Below, piece after piece: positions 17,877 through 26,321 of a stretch of DNA of 64,000 nt. Both the position numbers and the translations under genes were made by a program. The stretch's first letter is position 1. The number at the start of each line of letters is the position of its first letter. This DNA is from Chryseobacterium gleum (GTDB taxonomy: Bacteria; Bacteroidota; Bacteroidia; Flavobacteriales_D; Crocinitomicaceae): NCBI GenBank assembly GCA_945862165.1, contig CAMAXI010000009.1, forward strand, positions 48,693-112,692, given 5' to 3'. Below the pieces are notes generated by a model. It made no database searches and was not told where the DNA came from. It saw only the letters and a program-made list of their open reading frames with translations.

Positions 17877-18416
17877 TTAATTCTTCACTGTAATATCTGC
17901 GAATTTTTCTTCTAATTTAGATCCAGTATATTCAGGCACCCATCCAGACATATCAATGAAAATGCGAATCGCTTTCACAAATGGATTTTCAGGACCGGCA
18001 TCAAACCAATGTTTAGTACCTGCAGGTACAGAAATTAAATCACCTTGTTCACATAACAAGTTAAATACAGGCTCTGTTTCTAAGTTAAACCAAAACAATC
18101 CTTTCCCATCCACGAAGAAACGTATTTCATCTTCAGAATGCGTATGTTCTGCTAAAAATTTAGCGCGAATGGCATCGTAGTTTTCCGTCAATTTATTGAT
18201 TGAAATAACATCCGCTGTTTGATACCCTCCTGCTTCCATAAATGGTTTTAGGTCTTTATCGTACGCAAGCAAAATTTCCTCTGCCGTTGCTGTATCTTCG
18301 AACACTACATCACACTGCCATTGGTCAAAAAACACACCTCTTTCTTGGAAAAACGCACGAATTTCTGTAGCATCCGTGATTTGTATATTTTTTTCAGGAA
18401 TCGTTAAAATTGCCAT
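17877..18416 (-). CDS. mtnD: acireductone dioxygenase
   Basis: The 179-aa cupin oxidises acireductone to the 2-keto acid precursor of methionine plus formate (Fe form). The metal ligands are all present: His91, His93 and Glu97 in EHTHSEDE, and His136 in GTKHWFDAG. It is upstream of mtnC and mtnA on the same strand. A -7-like TATTTTTG (minus strand, 18433-18440) lies 16 nt upstream of the start. Whether it works with Fe or Ni cannot be read from sequence. Confidence 0.96.
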   Translation of the reverse strand: MAILTIPEKNIQITDATEIRAFFQERGVFFDQWQCDVVFEDTATAEEILLAYDKDLKPFMEAGGYQTADVISINKLTENYDAIRAKFLAEHTHSEDEIRFFVDGKGLFWFNLETEPVFNLLCEQGDLISVPAGTKHWFDAGPENPFVKAIRIFIDMSGWVPEYTGSKLEEKFADITVKN

Positions 18417-18490
18417 AATCTGTTTTTTTATACAAAAATAAATGAAAAACTTTTATTTCCTACTAAAACTATATGAATAATATATTAAAA

Positions 18491-18700
18491 TTATTTACGA
18501 ATCCAAGCATCAAATTTTTTGTGCAATTTAGGTACGAAGAATCCAAGTGATGGCACTAAAATTAAGGTAAGCACTAATGTTTTTACTAACTGATGCGCAT
18601 CTTTCACAAAAGGAAAGACAGTTAGAAATAAAATGTTGATCACTGGATAAACAAATAACCAAGTAATTAACATCATTTTCCATTTTTTTGGTGGTTGCAT
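18491..18700 (-). CDS. small two-TM membrane protein (hypothetical)
   Basis: I choose the ATG at 18700 (MQPPKKWKMMLITWLF), giving 69 aa. The longer frame to 18796 would run through the tRNA-like relic at 18746-18763 and is therefore unlikely. Two hydrophobic segments (about residues 9-29 and 36-56) and a Lys/Arg-rich tail are visible. It resembles small uncharacterised integral membrane proteins. No function can be assigned, and context gives none (mtnD downstream, tRNA gene upstream and divergent). Confidence 0.65.
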   Translation of the reverse strand: MQPPKKWKMMLITWLFVYPVINILFLTVFPFVKDAHQLVKTLVLTLILVPSLGFFVPKLHKKFDAWIRK

Positions 18701-18745
18701 GGGAAGAGAGTTGAGAGTTGAAATATAAGTAAATTTAATAGTTTT

Positions 18746-18763
18746 GGTCCAAGCGGGACCACT
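18746..18763 (+). pseudogene. tRNA-like relic (internally deleted copy)
   Basis: GGTCCAAGCGGGACCACT combines the first five bases of the nearby tRNA gene (GGTCC) with its last sixteen (TCCAAGTGGGACCACT) at one mismatch. The overlap is TCC, which occurs both after GG at the 5' end and at the T-loop of the intact gene. The relic is therefore what a microhomology deletion of a tandem tRNA copy would leave. It folds as GGTCC-AAGCG-GGACC. Confidence 0.5.
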
Positions 18764-18790
18764 ATTTGTGCAATTTTTTAAACCAGCATC

Positions 18791-18820
18791 TTGCATATTT
18801 AAGTTTCCTTCTTATATTTG
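18791..18820 (+). promoter_or_regulatory. Bacteroidota-type promoter of the tRNA gene
   Basis: TTG at 18791-18793 and TATATTTG at 18813-18820 are separated by 19 bp. This matches the TTG-N17-23-TAnnTTTG promoter known for the Bacteroidota primary sigma factor. The predicted start is about 25 bp before the tRNA 5' end. Confidence 0.75.
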
Positions 18821-18849
18821 CAAACCAAAATAATTCAATAGTGAATTAT

Positions 18850-18923
18850 GGTCCTATAGCTCATTCGGTTAGAGCAACTGACTCATAATCAGTAGGTGCT
18901 TGGTTCGATTCCAAGTGGGACCA
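18850..18923 (+). tRNA. tRNA with CAT anticodon (Met or Ile2)
   Basis: The 74-nt sequence folds into a full cloverleaf. The acceptor stem is GGTCCTA/TGGGACC, the D arm GCTC/GAGC and the anticodon arm ACTGA/TCAGT with loop CTCATAA. The variable loop is AGGTG and the T arm CTTGG/CCAAG with TTCGATT. The CCA end is not encoded (ACTT follows). The CAT anticodon fits elongator Met or lysidine-modified Ile2. The C4-G and C5-G pairs in the acceptor stem favour Ile2 if the E. coli TilS rules hold here. Confidence 0.93.
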
Positions 18924-18933
18924 CTTAATAATC

Positions 18934-18962
18934 AAAGCCTTACAGAAATGTGAGGCTTTTTT
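18934..18962 (+). terminator. intrinsic terminator of the tRNA transcript
   Basis: The 11-bp stem AAAGCCTTACA/TGTGAGGCTTT (one G-T pair) with a GAAA tetraloop runs into TTT and, after one G, five more T. It starts 10 bp after the tRNA end. Confidence 0.85.
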
Positions 18963-19155
18963 GTTTTTAATTATAGCACATCAATAATTATAGTTAACTT
19001 AAATAAAAAAGCCCTTTTCCGAAAAAATTATTCTTTAGATAAATTGTTGTTTGCTTTAAGCGAATCTTTTTCCCTATCCTTTATATCAGATTTGATTGCA
19101 GCATCTGCTCAAAAAATTTAGGAAATTAACGAATAAAGAAAATAGCAAATAAATT
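18963..19155. other. AT-rich spacer without a gene
   Basis: I see no gene between the tRNA terminator and the stop of the TPR membrane protein. A stop-bounded 26-codon frame on the minus strand around 19025-19105 reads ADAAIKSDIKDREKDSLKAN. It is hydrophilic and coding-like, but it lacks a start codon and is too short to call. Confidence 0.5.
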
Positions 19156-21030
19156 CTAGTTTGAATATTCTACAGACTTATTATAATATTTAAGATAATT
19201 CAATTCATCATTTTTGAATCGATACACCGTTGCGATGAAAAAATTAATCTGTGGGTCATTTGGTTTAAACTGATCCGCTTTCAACAAATTTTCGAGTGCT
19301 AAATCATATTTTTGTAAAGTCCCATAGGATAAACCTAAATTCAACCATGTTATATAGTTATCGGGGCTAATCTTAACTTGTTTTAAATAATAGTAAATCG
19401 CTTTATTATAATCGCATTTGGCAAAATATAAATCGCCTAAATTTTTAATTAATGTATGATCTAATTTTATTCCTTTTTTATAGTAATATTCTGCGGAATC
19501 GAATTTATTAATTTTTAAGTAAGCGGTTCCAATTCCTTCAAAAACTTCCGAAGACTGCTTAGGATAAATAGCTATACTTCTTTTAAATTCTTTTATACTT
19601 TCCAAATAATACTTTTTCTTTAAAATGGAGTCTGTTTCATTGAATGCCACTGTTCGAATTAATTCATTCGCATAAAAAGAATGTGCTCTTGAATTATTTG
19701 GCATTTTAATTACATCTTTTGAAAAAAGTGTTAAGTTATCTTTCCAGTCTTTATTCCTTTCCATTGTTCGAAAAGAATAAAATAAAATTAATGGAACCGA
19801 AAAAATTATTAGCTTGAAATTACTTTTAAAAAAAATTGATACACTTTTATATTTTTCAAAGTCTAATTTCGTTTTAGTAATTTTTACTACTAAAAGCACA
19901 ACAATAAAAGCAAATCCTAGGGAGGCAAAATAAAGAAATCGATCAGCCATTGCTACGCCAATCGTAAAAATAATATTGCTAAACAAAGTCATCGTAAGAA
20001 GAAAAATAAATATTCCAAAGGCTATTAAATCTTTCTTTAAAATTTTAACAAAACAAAATACCCCTGCGGAAATCAATAATATGAGCGTTAAAATAACTTT
20101 AATGTCTGAAAAATTTACAATTTTAATTTGACCAAACGACCGATCATACAAGAGATTCTCGGGATAAATTAATAATAAAATATAATCTCCCATTATTTTA
20201 ATTTCAGTAGCAATACGACTTATACTATTATTAGTAGCTAATAATAGATTTTCTAAAGGAGTAATCATATATGTCGTATCATTTTCAGATAAAACGATAT
20301 TGCGAATAAATAAGAAAATTATGACTGGTACCAATAGAAAAACAAAAGGCAAAATATTTTTTTTAAACGATGAATTAATAAAAAGATAAACTGATACAGG
20401 AAGTAATACAATCATTGTAATCGCTGTTTCTTTTGCAAGTAAAGCACCAAAAAACAAAACACTTACAAGTATCAAATAATAAATTTTATTTTTCTCAAAA
20501 TATTTTAGCAAATAATAAAGACTTGCGATTGAAAGGAAAAAACCCATTAATTCATCTCTACTTTTTATGTTTGCCACCACCTCTGTATGCACAGGATGTG
20601 CAATAAATACTATTGAAATCAGAAATGGAATAACAAGATTGTAATTCTTTAACAACTTAGATAAAGTAATAAATAACAACCAACCAGTAAACACATAAAA
20701 GAGAAGGTTTAACCAATGACTCAAATGGGGATTATTTGGAGACAACTCCCATTCTAAAGCGAACATAGCAACTGATAATGGTCTATAAATCCCATCGTCT
20801 ATCAAATAATATCCAACTCTATAATGATTTTGAAATATTGTTGGTATTCCCTCTAGACCTTTAGTTGTTACAGTATTATCTGAAATTAAAGAAAAATCAT
20901 CTAATACATATTGATGATTAACTGTATTAAAATATAAAATAAATGCTAATAAACCAACTAATACACCTAGTACCCATTTTGCTTTATTGTAGCCCAAAAT
21001 CTCTGAATTTTCAGACAGGTTATATTTCAT
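19156..21030 (-). CDS. multipass membrane protein with C-terminal TPRs (TMTC/PMT-like)
   Basis: The 624-aa protein has about 10-12 hydrophobic segments in residues 15-420. The early luminal-type motif is YVLDDFSLI (about residues 40-48), followed by YRPLSVAMFALEW and HPVHTEVVANIKSRDELMG. This order is characteristic of TMTC-like putative O-mannosyltransferases of the GT-C fold. Residues about 430-620 are tandem TPRs, for example DYNKAIYYYLKQVKISPDN. It may glycosylate exported proteins, but donor and targets are unknown. The gene is single, flanked by the tRNA region and a 195-bp AT-rich gap. Confidence 0.8.
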   Translation of the reverse strand: MKYNLSENSEILGYNKAKWVLGVLVGLLAFILYFNTVNHQYVLDDFSLISDNTVTTKGLEGIPTIFQNHYRVGYYLIDDGIYRPLSVAMFALEWELSPNNPHLSHWLNLLFYVFTGWLLFITLSKLLKNYNLVIPFLISIVFIAHPVHTEVVANIKSRDELMGFFLSIASLYYLLKYFEKNKIYYLILVSVLFFGALLAKETAITMIVLLPVSVYLFINSSFKKNILPFVFLLVPVIIFLFIRNIVLSENDTTYMITPLENLLLATNNSISRIATEIKIMGDYILLLIYPENLLYDRSFGQIKIVNFSDIKVILTLILLISAGVFCFVKILKKDLIAFGIFIFLLTMTLFSNIIFTIGVAMADRFLYFASLGFAFIVVLLVVKITKTKLDFEKYKSVSIFFKSNFKLIIFSVPLILFYSFRTMERNKDWKDNLTLFSKDVIKMPNNSRAHSFYANELIRTVAFNETDSILKKKYYLESIKEFKRSIAIYPKQSSEVFEGIGTAYLKINKFDSAEYYYKKGIKLDHTLIKNLGDLYFAKCDYNKAIYYYLKQVKISPDNYITWLNLGLSYGTLQKYDLALENLLKADQFKPNDPQINFFIATVYRFKNDELNYLKYYNKSVEYSN

Positions 21031-21225
21031 AAACTTGACACCAATTTTATTTAAAATAGTGCAATGTTAAATATTATAATTGATCAGGATGTTACTGCAA
21101 TATTACACTTGAATTAAGTAAAAACTAATATGTTAATTTATATAAAATGTTGTTGCGCAATTTCAGTAATTTGTTTCATTTAAGCTATAATACTTTAATA
21201 TCATTTGCATCGTATTTATTACAAG

Positions 21226-22116
21226 TTATTTTGAACCAATTCCGGATTTAGAATTTAGAATATTAAACGTAATTAATCCTAGCACAATTGCCAACCCACC
21301 AATAATTTCAAGCAAAGAAAGACTTTCCTGAAATACGATAAAACTTGTTGTTGCAGCAAAAATAGGTTCGAGCGATAAAATCATTGCAGTTGTAATTGTA
21401 CTCACAAACTTTTGTGCCCAAACAGTAACAAAAAAACAAAGTAAAGTACCGAAAAATCCAAGATATAAAACGTTATTTATAACCATTGGAGAAAAATTAA
21501 TTTCCGTATGATTAATACCTTTATTGATAATTAATCCCAAAAAAGAAATAATCATAGCGAATAGAAACTGATAAAAAATTAGTCCTAAAAATTCTGTTTT
21601 ACGCACATAATGACCCGATAAAATAATATGCGAAGCACAAACAATAGCTCCAAAAAAAGTAATTATATCTCCTACATTATAAGGTTGACTATCCTTGGGA
21701 TTTGTTAAAAAATATAAGCCGAAAGCGATTAAAACAATACACCCTATTTGTGTGAAATGTAACTTTTGTTTTCCTGCTACAACCAATATTAATGGAACCA
21801 TAATTACTGCTGAACTCGTTATAAACGCACTATGATTCGAGCTTGTAAATTGCATCCCTATTGTTTGGATTACATATATACCTCCTAATATAAGTCCAGT
21901 AATAAACCCATATTTTATGGCCTGTTTATTAAAAAAAACATGCTTTTTTTTGGTAACTATCAGTATTGGAAATAATACTAAAACCGCCAACAAACTGCGT
22001 AAGGTTGCTAATAAATAGGGGTCAATTAAATGCGTAATTTTTTTGATTGCTACAAAAGTGGTTCCCCAAATCATACAGCAAATTAAAAGCGATAGATGAG
22101 GAATCCATTTTTTCAT
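21226..22116 (-). CDS. EamA-family drug/metabolite transporter
   Basis: The 296-aa protein has ten hydrophobic segments in two EamA halves. CMIWGTTFVAIKKI near residue 18 is the typical first-repeat motif of the DMT superfamily. The second half shows LSLEPIFAATTSFIVFQESLSLLEIIGGLAIVLG-type features, of which LEPIFAATTSFIVFQE is the key. Such proteins usually export amino acids or other small metabolites. The substrate is unknown. It appears to be a single-gene unit. Confidence 0.9.
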   Translation of the reverse strand: MKKWIPHLSLLICCMIWGTTFVAIKKITHLIDPYLLATLRSLLAVLVLFPILIVTKKKHVFFNKQAIKYGFITGLILGGIYVIQTIGMQFTSSNHSAFITSSAVIMVPLILVVAGKQKLHFTQIGCIVLIAFGLYFLTNPKDSQPYNVGDIITFFGAIVCASHIILSGHYVRKTEFLGLIFYQFLFAMIISFLGLIINKGINHTEINFSPMVINNVLYLGFFGTLLCFFVTVWAQKFVSTITTAMILSLEPIFAATTSFIVFQESLSLLEIIGGLAIVLGLITFNILNSKSGIGSK

Positions 22117-22243
22117 CGTGTGAAATAAGCGTTACTAGTAAATTGATACGTTGAAAACAGATGCATATATTTTTCTGTTTTCTTGAGAAATTAAAATTAA
22201 CAACTATTCTCTAACAATTCATTTTATCTAGTGAGAAAGTATG

Positions 22244-23050
22244 CTATACTTTCGTTAGGCGCTCCAACAATCCTTTGTATGCACTCAATTCCATTTTAAT
22301 GGATCCTACCATTAATTTTGCTTCGATTAATAATGGAATTTTGTTGGCATCTGCAGTGATGTAGAAATTACAATCTTCTTCGTGTTTAAAAATACGGCCG
22401 GTTTGTACTACTGGATTAAATAGATAACATTTATATTTTCCAGTTCGGATGGAAATTGTTTTAATTCCTTTGTATTTAATTTTTATCGGAAATACTTTTT
22501 CATCCACATAGGAGTTAATCACAAACACATCTCCTTTTTTAGCGTTTTCATAATCAAATGTACGCGCATAATAAAAGGAAGAAAGCATGTCTTGCACATA
22601 ACTTGGTGCATCTTTCACTTTTTCTTTCCCATTATCGATTACATTGGCATGTTGGTAGAATTTATATTCTTGGTTGATTTTATAACCACCTTCATCCACG
22701 TCGCGTTTGAACACATGCGGAAAGACTCCTTCTTCATCTAGAAACGTTTCGTATTTATCACGCACTTTAAAAAACCAATCAAAGGCTCCTAAACTTCTAC
22801 CGGTACCTATACTATGTAGTACTTCCCTTCCATTCAATTTAGCATCTTCTTTTTTTAATTCTAAACGTGCAGTTCCAGCATCGATAATACCGTAGTGGAT
22901 GACATAGTCTAATTGCTCACCGGCACGAAACGATTGATTTTCAATTTTACGTAATTCTTTTGGGGAAATTCCAACAGAAATTGGGTCTATAGTTGCGGTT
23001 GTAAACGATAGCAAACAGGTGATTGCGGCTAAAAGGATTATCTTTTTCAT
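22244..23050 (-). CDS. DUF3108 domain-containing exported protein
   Basis: The 268-aa protein has an N-terminal signal peptide (MKKIILLAAITCLLSFTTAT). Next comes the DUF3108 body with SFRAGEQLDYVIHYGIIDAG, a DWFFKVRDKYETF segment and YKCYLFNPVVQTGRIFK. DUF3108 proteins are predicted periplasmic, lipocalin-like beta proteins of unknown function. It is separated from the efflux operon by a terminator and an inverted repeat, so it is likely expressed alone. Confidence 0.85.
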   Translation of the reverse strand: MKKIILLAAITCLLSFTTATIDPISVGISPKELRKIENQSFRAGEQLDYVIHYGIIDAGTARLELKKEDAKLNGREVLHSIGTGRSLGAFDWFFKVRDKYETFLDEEGVFPHVFKRDVDEGGYKINQEYKFYQHANVIDNGKEKVKDAPSYVQDMLSSFYYARTFDYENAKKGDVFVINSYVDEKVFPIKIKYKGIKTISIRTGKYKCYLFNPVVQTGRIFKHEEDCNFYITADANKIPLLIEAKLMVGSIKMELSAYKGLLERLTKV

Positions 23051-23103
23051 GGCAAATTAAATTAAAATTCTTATTTCTAATATAATCAAAATAAGTGCCA
23101 AAA

Positions 23104-23123
23104 AAAGGGGCCTAAGCCCCTTT
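23104..23123 (-). terminator. intrinsic terminator of the efflux operon
   Basis: On the minus strand AAAGGGGC-TTAG-GCCCC is followed by TTTTTTT. It lies about 100 bp after the pump stop codon, beyond the large inverted repeat. Confidence 0.8.
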
Positions 23124-23166
23124 GATGAAATTTATATTTTGTGTGCCATATTTAGACGCGATGCAT

Positions 23167-23216
23167 TTTTACCATCCGTAGAGACGCAAAGCATTGCGTC
23201 TCTACGGATGGTAAAA
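23167..23216. repeat. perfect inverted repeat with 23-bp arms
   Basis: The arms 23167-23189 and 23194-23216 are exact reverse complements around the 4-nt loop AGCA. The inner core is GTAGAGACGCAA-AGCA-TTGCGTCTCTAC. It ends 3 bp before the RND pump stop codon. It resembles dispersed palindromic (REP/MITE-like) elements seen in Bacteroidota and could protect the 3' end of the efflux mRNA. The 19-nt sequence just before it, TTTAGACGCGATGCATTTT, looks like a decayed piece of the same kind. Confidence 0.85.
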
Positions 23217-23219
23217 CAA

Positions 23220-26200
23220 TTATTTACGTTTTTCGATTCTGAATTTCACTGCATCTACAACATAATACATCATCGGAACTAAAATGATGGTTAAGAACAT
23301 GGAACTTAATAATCCACCGATTAATACCCATGCCAATCCATTCTTCCATTCTGCACCAGAACCTTTTGCGATTGCAATTGGAACCATTCCTATCACCATG
23401 GCGATTGTTGTCATTAAGATAGGTCGCATACGTTCTTTCACCGATTCTAATAAAGCTTCTGTTGTGTTTTTACCCGTTTCTTTTAAATGATTGGTGAAAT
23501 CGACAATCAAAATCGCATTTTTAGCCACCAAACCTAATAACATAATCATCCCTAACATTGTGAAAATACCGATATTAGAAGAAGAGAAGTTTAAGGCTAA
23601 CAAAGCACCAATTAACGCAACTGGAATCGAGAATAATACCACAAATGGATAGATGAAATTATCGTATAATGCAACCATAATAAGATAAACAAGAATTAAT
23701 CCAATAAGCATCGCTGTTCCCATTGCACCAAAACCTTCTTGTTGACGTTTTACCTCCCCACCCCATGTCAATTTTACATTTTCATTCAGTGGTTCTTTCT
23801 CCAAGAATTCATTAATTTTTTGTGCTAACGTACCTCCAGCAGTTCCAAGTACATACGCACGAAGTGTAGTAGAACTTAAACGGTTTTTACGTTCCAAAGA
23901 ACCAAAGCCATTTTCAATCACAATATTTGCAAATTCTTCCAATTCTACGATATTTCCTTTTGTGGTTGTAAAACTCATGTTTTTGATATCGTCTACATTC
24001 TTACGATCTCCTTGGTCTAACATCACTCGGATATCGTATTCGTTTGCATTTTCCGAGAAATTAGAGGAAGAGTTTCCAGAAAGTGCATTTTGCAACTGCA
24101 TCCCTACAACGGCAATAGGTAAACCTAGTTGTCCCATTTTCTCTCGGTCTAATTCTACGCGAATCTCCGGGGTAATATCGTCTGTTGAAATGGTTGGATC
24201 TTTTGCTCCTGGCATCAATAATATTGCTGCTTTTAAACGTCTTGCTTCTTCCATTAACACATCTGTATCATTACTCGAAAGGAAGATTTCAATCGGTGCT
24301 TCTTCCGATTCAACCATTCCGATATTAATCGTTTTCACTTCAATACCAGGGAATTTATGTTCAATTTTCTCCCGAATTTTACTCATATACTCGGCTGTTG
24401 GAAATTGATCTTGTACATGATCATTTAACTTAACCGTTAATTCAGAACGCGACTCATTTCCAAAAGAAACTGCTCCCATGCCTGCACTTGGTCCGCCAAC
24501 GTTAGAAAATACAATCTTCACGTCTTTTTGTGCCAAAATAAATTGCTCGATGGCATAGGTCGTGGCATTATTTTCTTCGAAAGGTGTACTCTTATCGTAT
24601 TTCAATTTGACCATGAATTTGCCTTGGTCCCCTTGCGCTACGAATTCTTGTCCTACAATACCTGTTGACATCACTGCGCCAGTTGCAACAAATAACAGTA
24701 AAATTCCTACAAGGGTAATTAACTTATGTTTCAATACCCAAGCAACTAACAATACATATTGATCCGTAAAAATCGTAATTCTACGTTCTACCCACATCAA
24801 TACACGGTGCAAGGGATTAGAATGTTTCAACACCGTTTCTTTTGCGAAACGAGAAGCCAACCATGGTGTTAATGTAAAACATACAAATAAAGACATCAAA
24901 GTAGAAATTACTACTACAATAGAGAATTGGTGCAGGATATCCGAAATTGTTCCTTGTACAAATACAACCGGTGTAAATACTACTACATCCACAAAAGTAA
25001 TTGCAAGTGCTGTAAATCCGATTTCATTTCGTCCATCTAAAGCAGCTTGACGTTTATCTTTCCCCATGCCCAAGTGGCGATATATATTCTCTAACACCAC
25101 AATCGAGTCATCCACGAGAATACCGATTACCAAAGACATTGCTAACAAAGTCATTAAGTTTAAGGTATACCCTAATAGATACATCGCAATAAATGTAGAA
25201 ATCAAGGATGCAGGTATGGAAACCAATACGATAAGTGCATTACGCAAACTATGTAAAAAAATAATCATTACCAAAGCCACTAGGAAAACTGCTAATTCTA
25301 AATCATGGAAGACCGCATCTACTGCTTGAATCGTAGGTACAGATGTGTCCGTTGCAACTTCAAATTTTAAGCCTTCTTTCTTGTATTTTTTCTCCAAGGA
25401 CTTAAATTTCTCTTGTGTTAATTTAGAGAGAATTACCGCATTCGCATCCGATTGTTTTTTGATACGCAAACCAATACCGTTAATTCCATTGAATCTACTA
25501 ATTGTCAATTGGTCTTTGATACCATCGTACACCTCCGCTACATCTTTTAATTTGATCGTAGAAGATCCATTCGAACCTAACACCAAATTTTGAAGTTCCG
25601 TAACCGTTTTATATTTTCCAGCCAAACGAACAGTCATTTGCTCGTTTAAATCTTTTACTTTCCCTGTTGGAAATTCAATGTTTGCAGAAGCAATCGCTTG
25701 ATTAATAGCAACTAATGACAGGCCTGCTAATTTCGCTTTTTGTTTATCAATATTCACACGTACTTCACGCTCATCTCCACCTAACACATTTATTTCACCT
25801 ACCCCTTTCGTTTGTTTCAACATCGGTAAGATATCTTCTTTCATTAATTCAAAGAAAGCACGATCTTCCAAGTTTTTAGAAGTTACACTTACTTGAAGAA
25901 CAGGGGAAGCATTTGGTTCAATTTTAGAAATAACAGGTGTTTCAGCATCATTTGGGAGATTCTTCTTTAATCCTTCAATTTTACGCTGTGCATCTTGCAT
26001 TACTTGTTCGAGGTCCGTAGAATGTTCAAATTCTAAAAGTACCATCGACGCATTTTCTAAAGAGAACGAAGTAACCTCTTTAATTCCCTCCAAACCACTC
26101 AATGCATCTTCCATTGGTTCTGAAACTTGACTTTCCACAATGGAAGGTGAAGCGCCAGGGTAAGGTGTTGTAATCGTCAATAAAGGGGGTGAAAAATCAG

Positions 26201-26312
26201 GTAATAATTGGTAACTAAGTTGCTTATAACTTAGCATACCTCCTCCAATAAGAATTGTAAAAATTACAATAATTAAGGAAGGTCTTTTTATGGAAATTTC
26301 CGTAATAGTCAT
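23220..26312 (-). CDS. RND efflux pump permease (AcrB/HAE1-type)
   Basis: The 1030-aa inner-membrane pump has the usual two 6-TM halves with large periplasmic loops. TM4 carries the proton-relay pair in LVDDSIVVLENIYRHLG and TM10 the partner lysine in GLVAKNAILIVDF. The N-terminus TEISIKRPSLIIVIFTIL is typical of HAE-type multidrug or organic-compound exporters rather than of heavy-metal pumps. It is last in a tolC-adaptor-pump operon, with 9 bp between it and the adaptor. Confidence 0.96.
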   Translation of the reverse strand: MTITEISIKRPSLIIVIFTILIGGGMLSYKQLSYQLLPDFSPPLLTITTPYPGASPSIVESQVSEPMEDALSGLEGIKEVTSFSLENASMVLLEFEHSTDLEQVMQDAQRKIEGLKKNLPNDAETPVISKIEPNASPVLQVSVTSKNLEDRAFFELMKEDILPMLKQTKGVGEINVLGGDEREVRVNIDKQKAKLAGLSLVAINQAIASANIEFPTGKVKDLNEQMTVRLAGKYKTVTELQNLVLGSNGSSTIKLKDVAEVYDGIKDQLTISRFNGINGIGLRIKKQSDANAVILSKLTQEKFKSLEKKYKKEGLKFEVATDTSVPTIQAVDAVFHDLELAVFLVALVMIIFLHSLRNALIVLVSIPASLISTFIAMYLLGYTLNLMTLLAMSLVIGILVDDSIVVLENIYRHLGMGKDKRQAALDGRNEIGFTALAITFVDVVVFTPVVFVQGTISDILHQFSIVVVISTLMSLFVCFTLTPWLASRFAKETVLKHSNPLHRVLMWVERRITIFTDQYVLLVAWVLKHKLITLVGILLLFVATGAVMSTGIVGQEFVAQGDQGKFMVKLKYDKSTPFEENNATTYAIEQFILAQKDVKIVFSNVGGPSAGMGAVSFGNESRSELTVKLNDHVQDQFPTAEYMSKIREKIEHKFPGIEVKTINIGMVESEEAPIEIFLSSNDTDVLMEEARRLKAAILLMPGAKDPTISTDDITPEIRVELDREKMGQLGLPIAVVGMQLQNALSGNSSSNFSENANEYDIRVMLDQGDRKNVDDIKNMSFTTTKGNIVELEEFANIVIENGFGSLERKNRLSSTTLRAYVLGTAGGTLAQKINEFLEKEPLNENVKLTWGGEVKRQQEGFGAMGTAMLIGLILVYLIMVALYDNFIYPFVVLFSIPVALIGALLALNFSSSNIGIFTMLGMIMLLGLVAKNAILIVDFTNHLKETGKNTTEALLESVKERMRPILMTTIAMVIGMVPIAIAKGSGAEWKNGLAWVLIGGLLSSMFLTIILVPMMYYVVDAVKFRIEKRK

Positions 26313-26321
26313 GACACTAAA

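Noticed and set aside
18701..18796. N-terminal extension of the 69-aa membrane protein
   Set aside because: The extension reads across the tRNA-like relic and gives an atypical Cys/Ser/Pro-rich start. The internal ATG at 18700 starts a sensible membrane protein.
19025..19105. Possible gene remnant reading ADAAIKSDIKDREKDSLKAN on the minus strand
   Set aside because: It is only 26 codons between stops, has no start codon, and I recognise no family. It could be chance.
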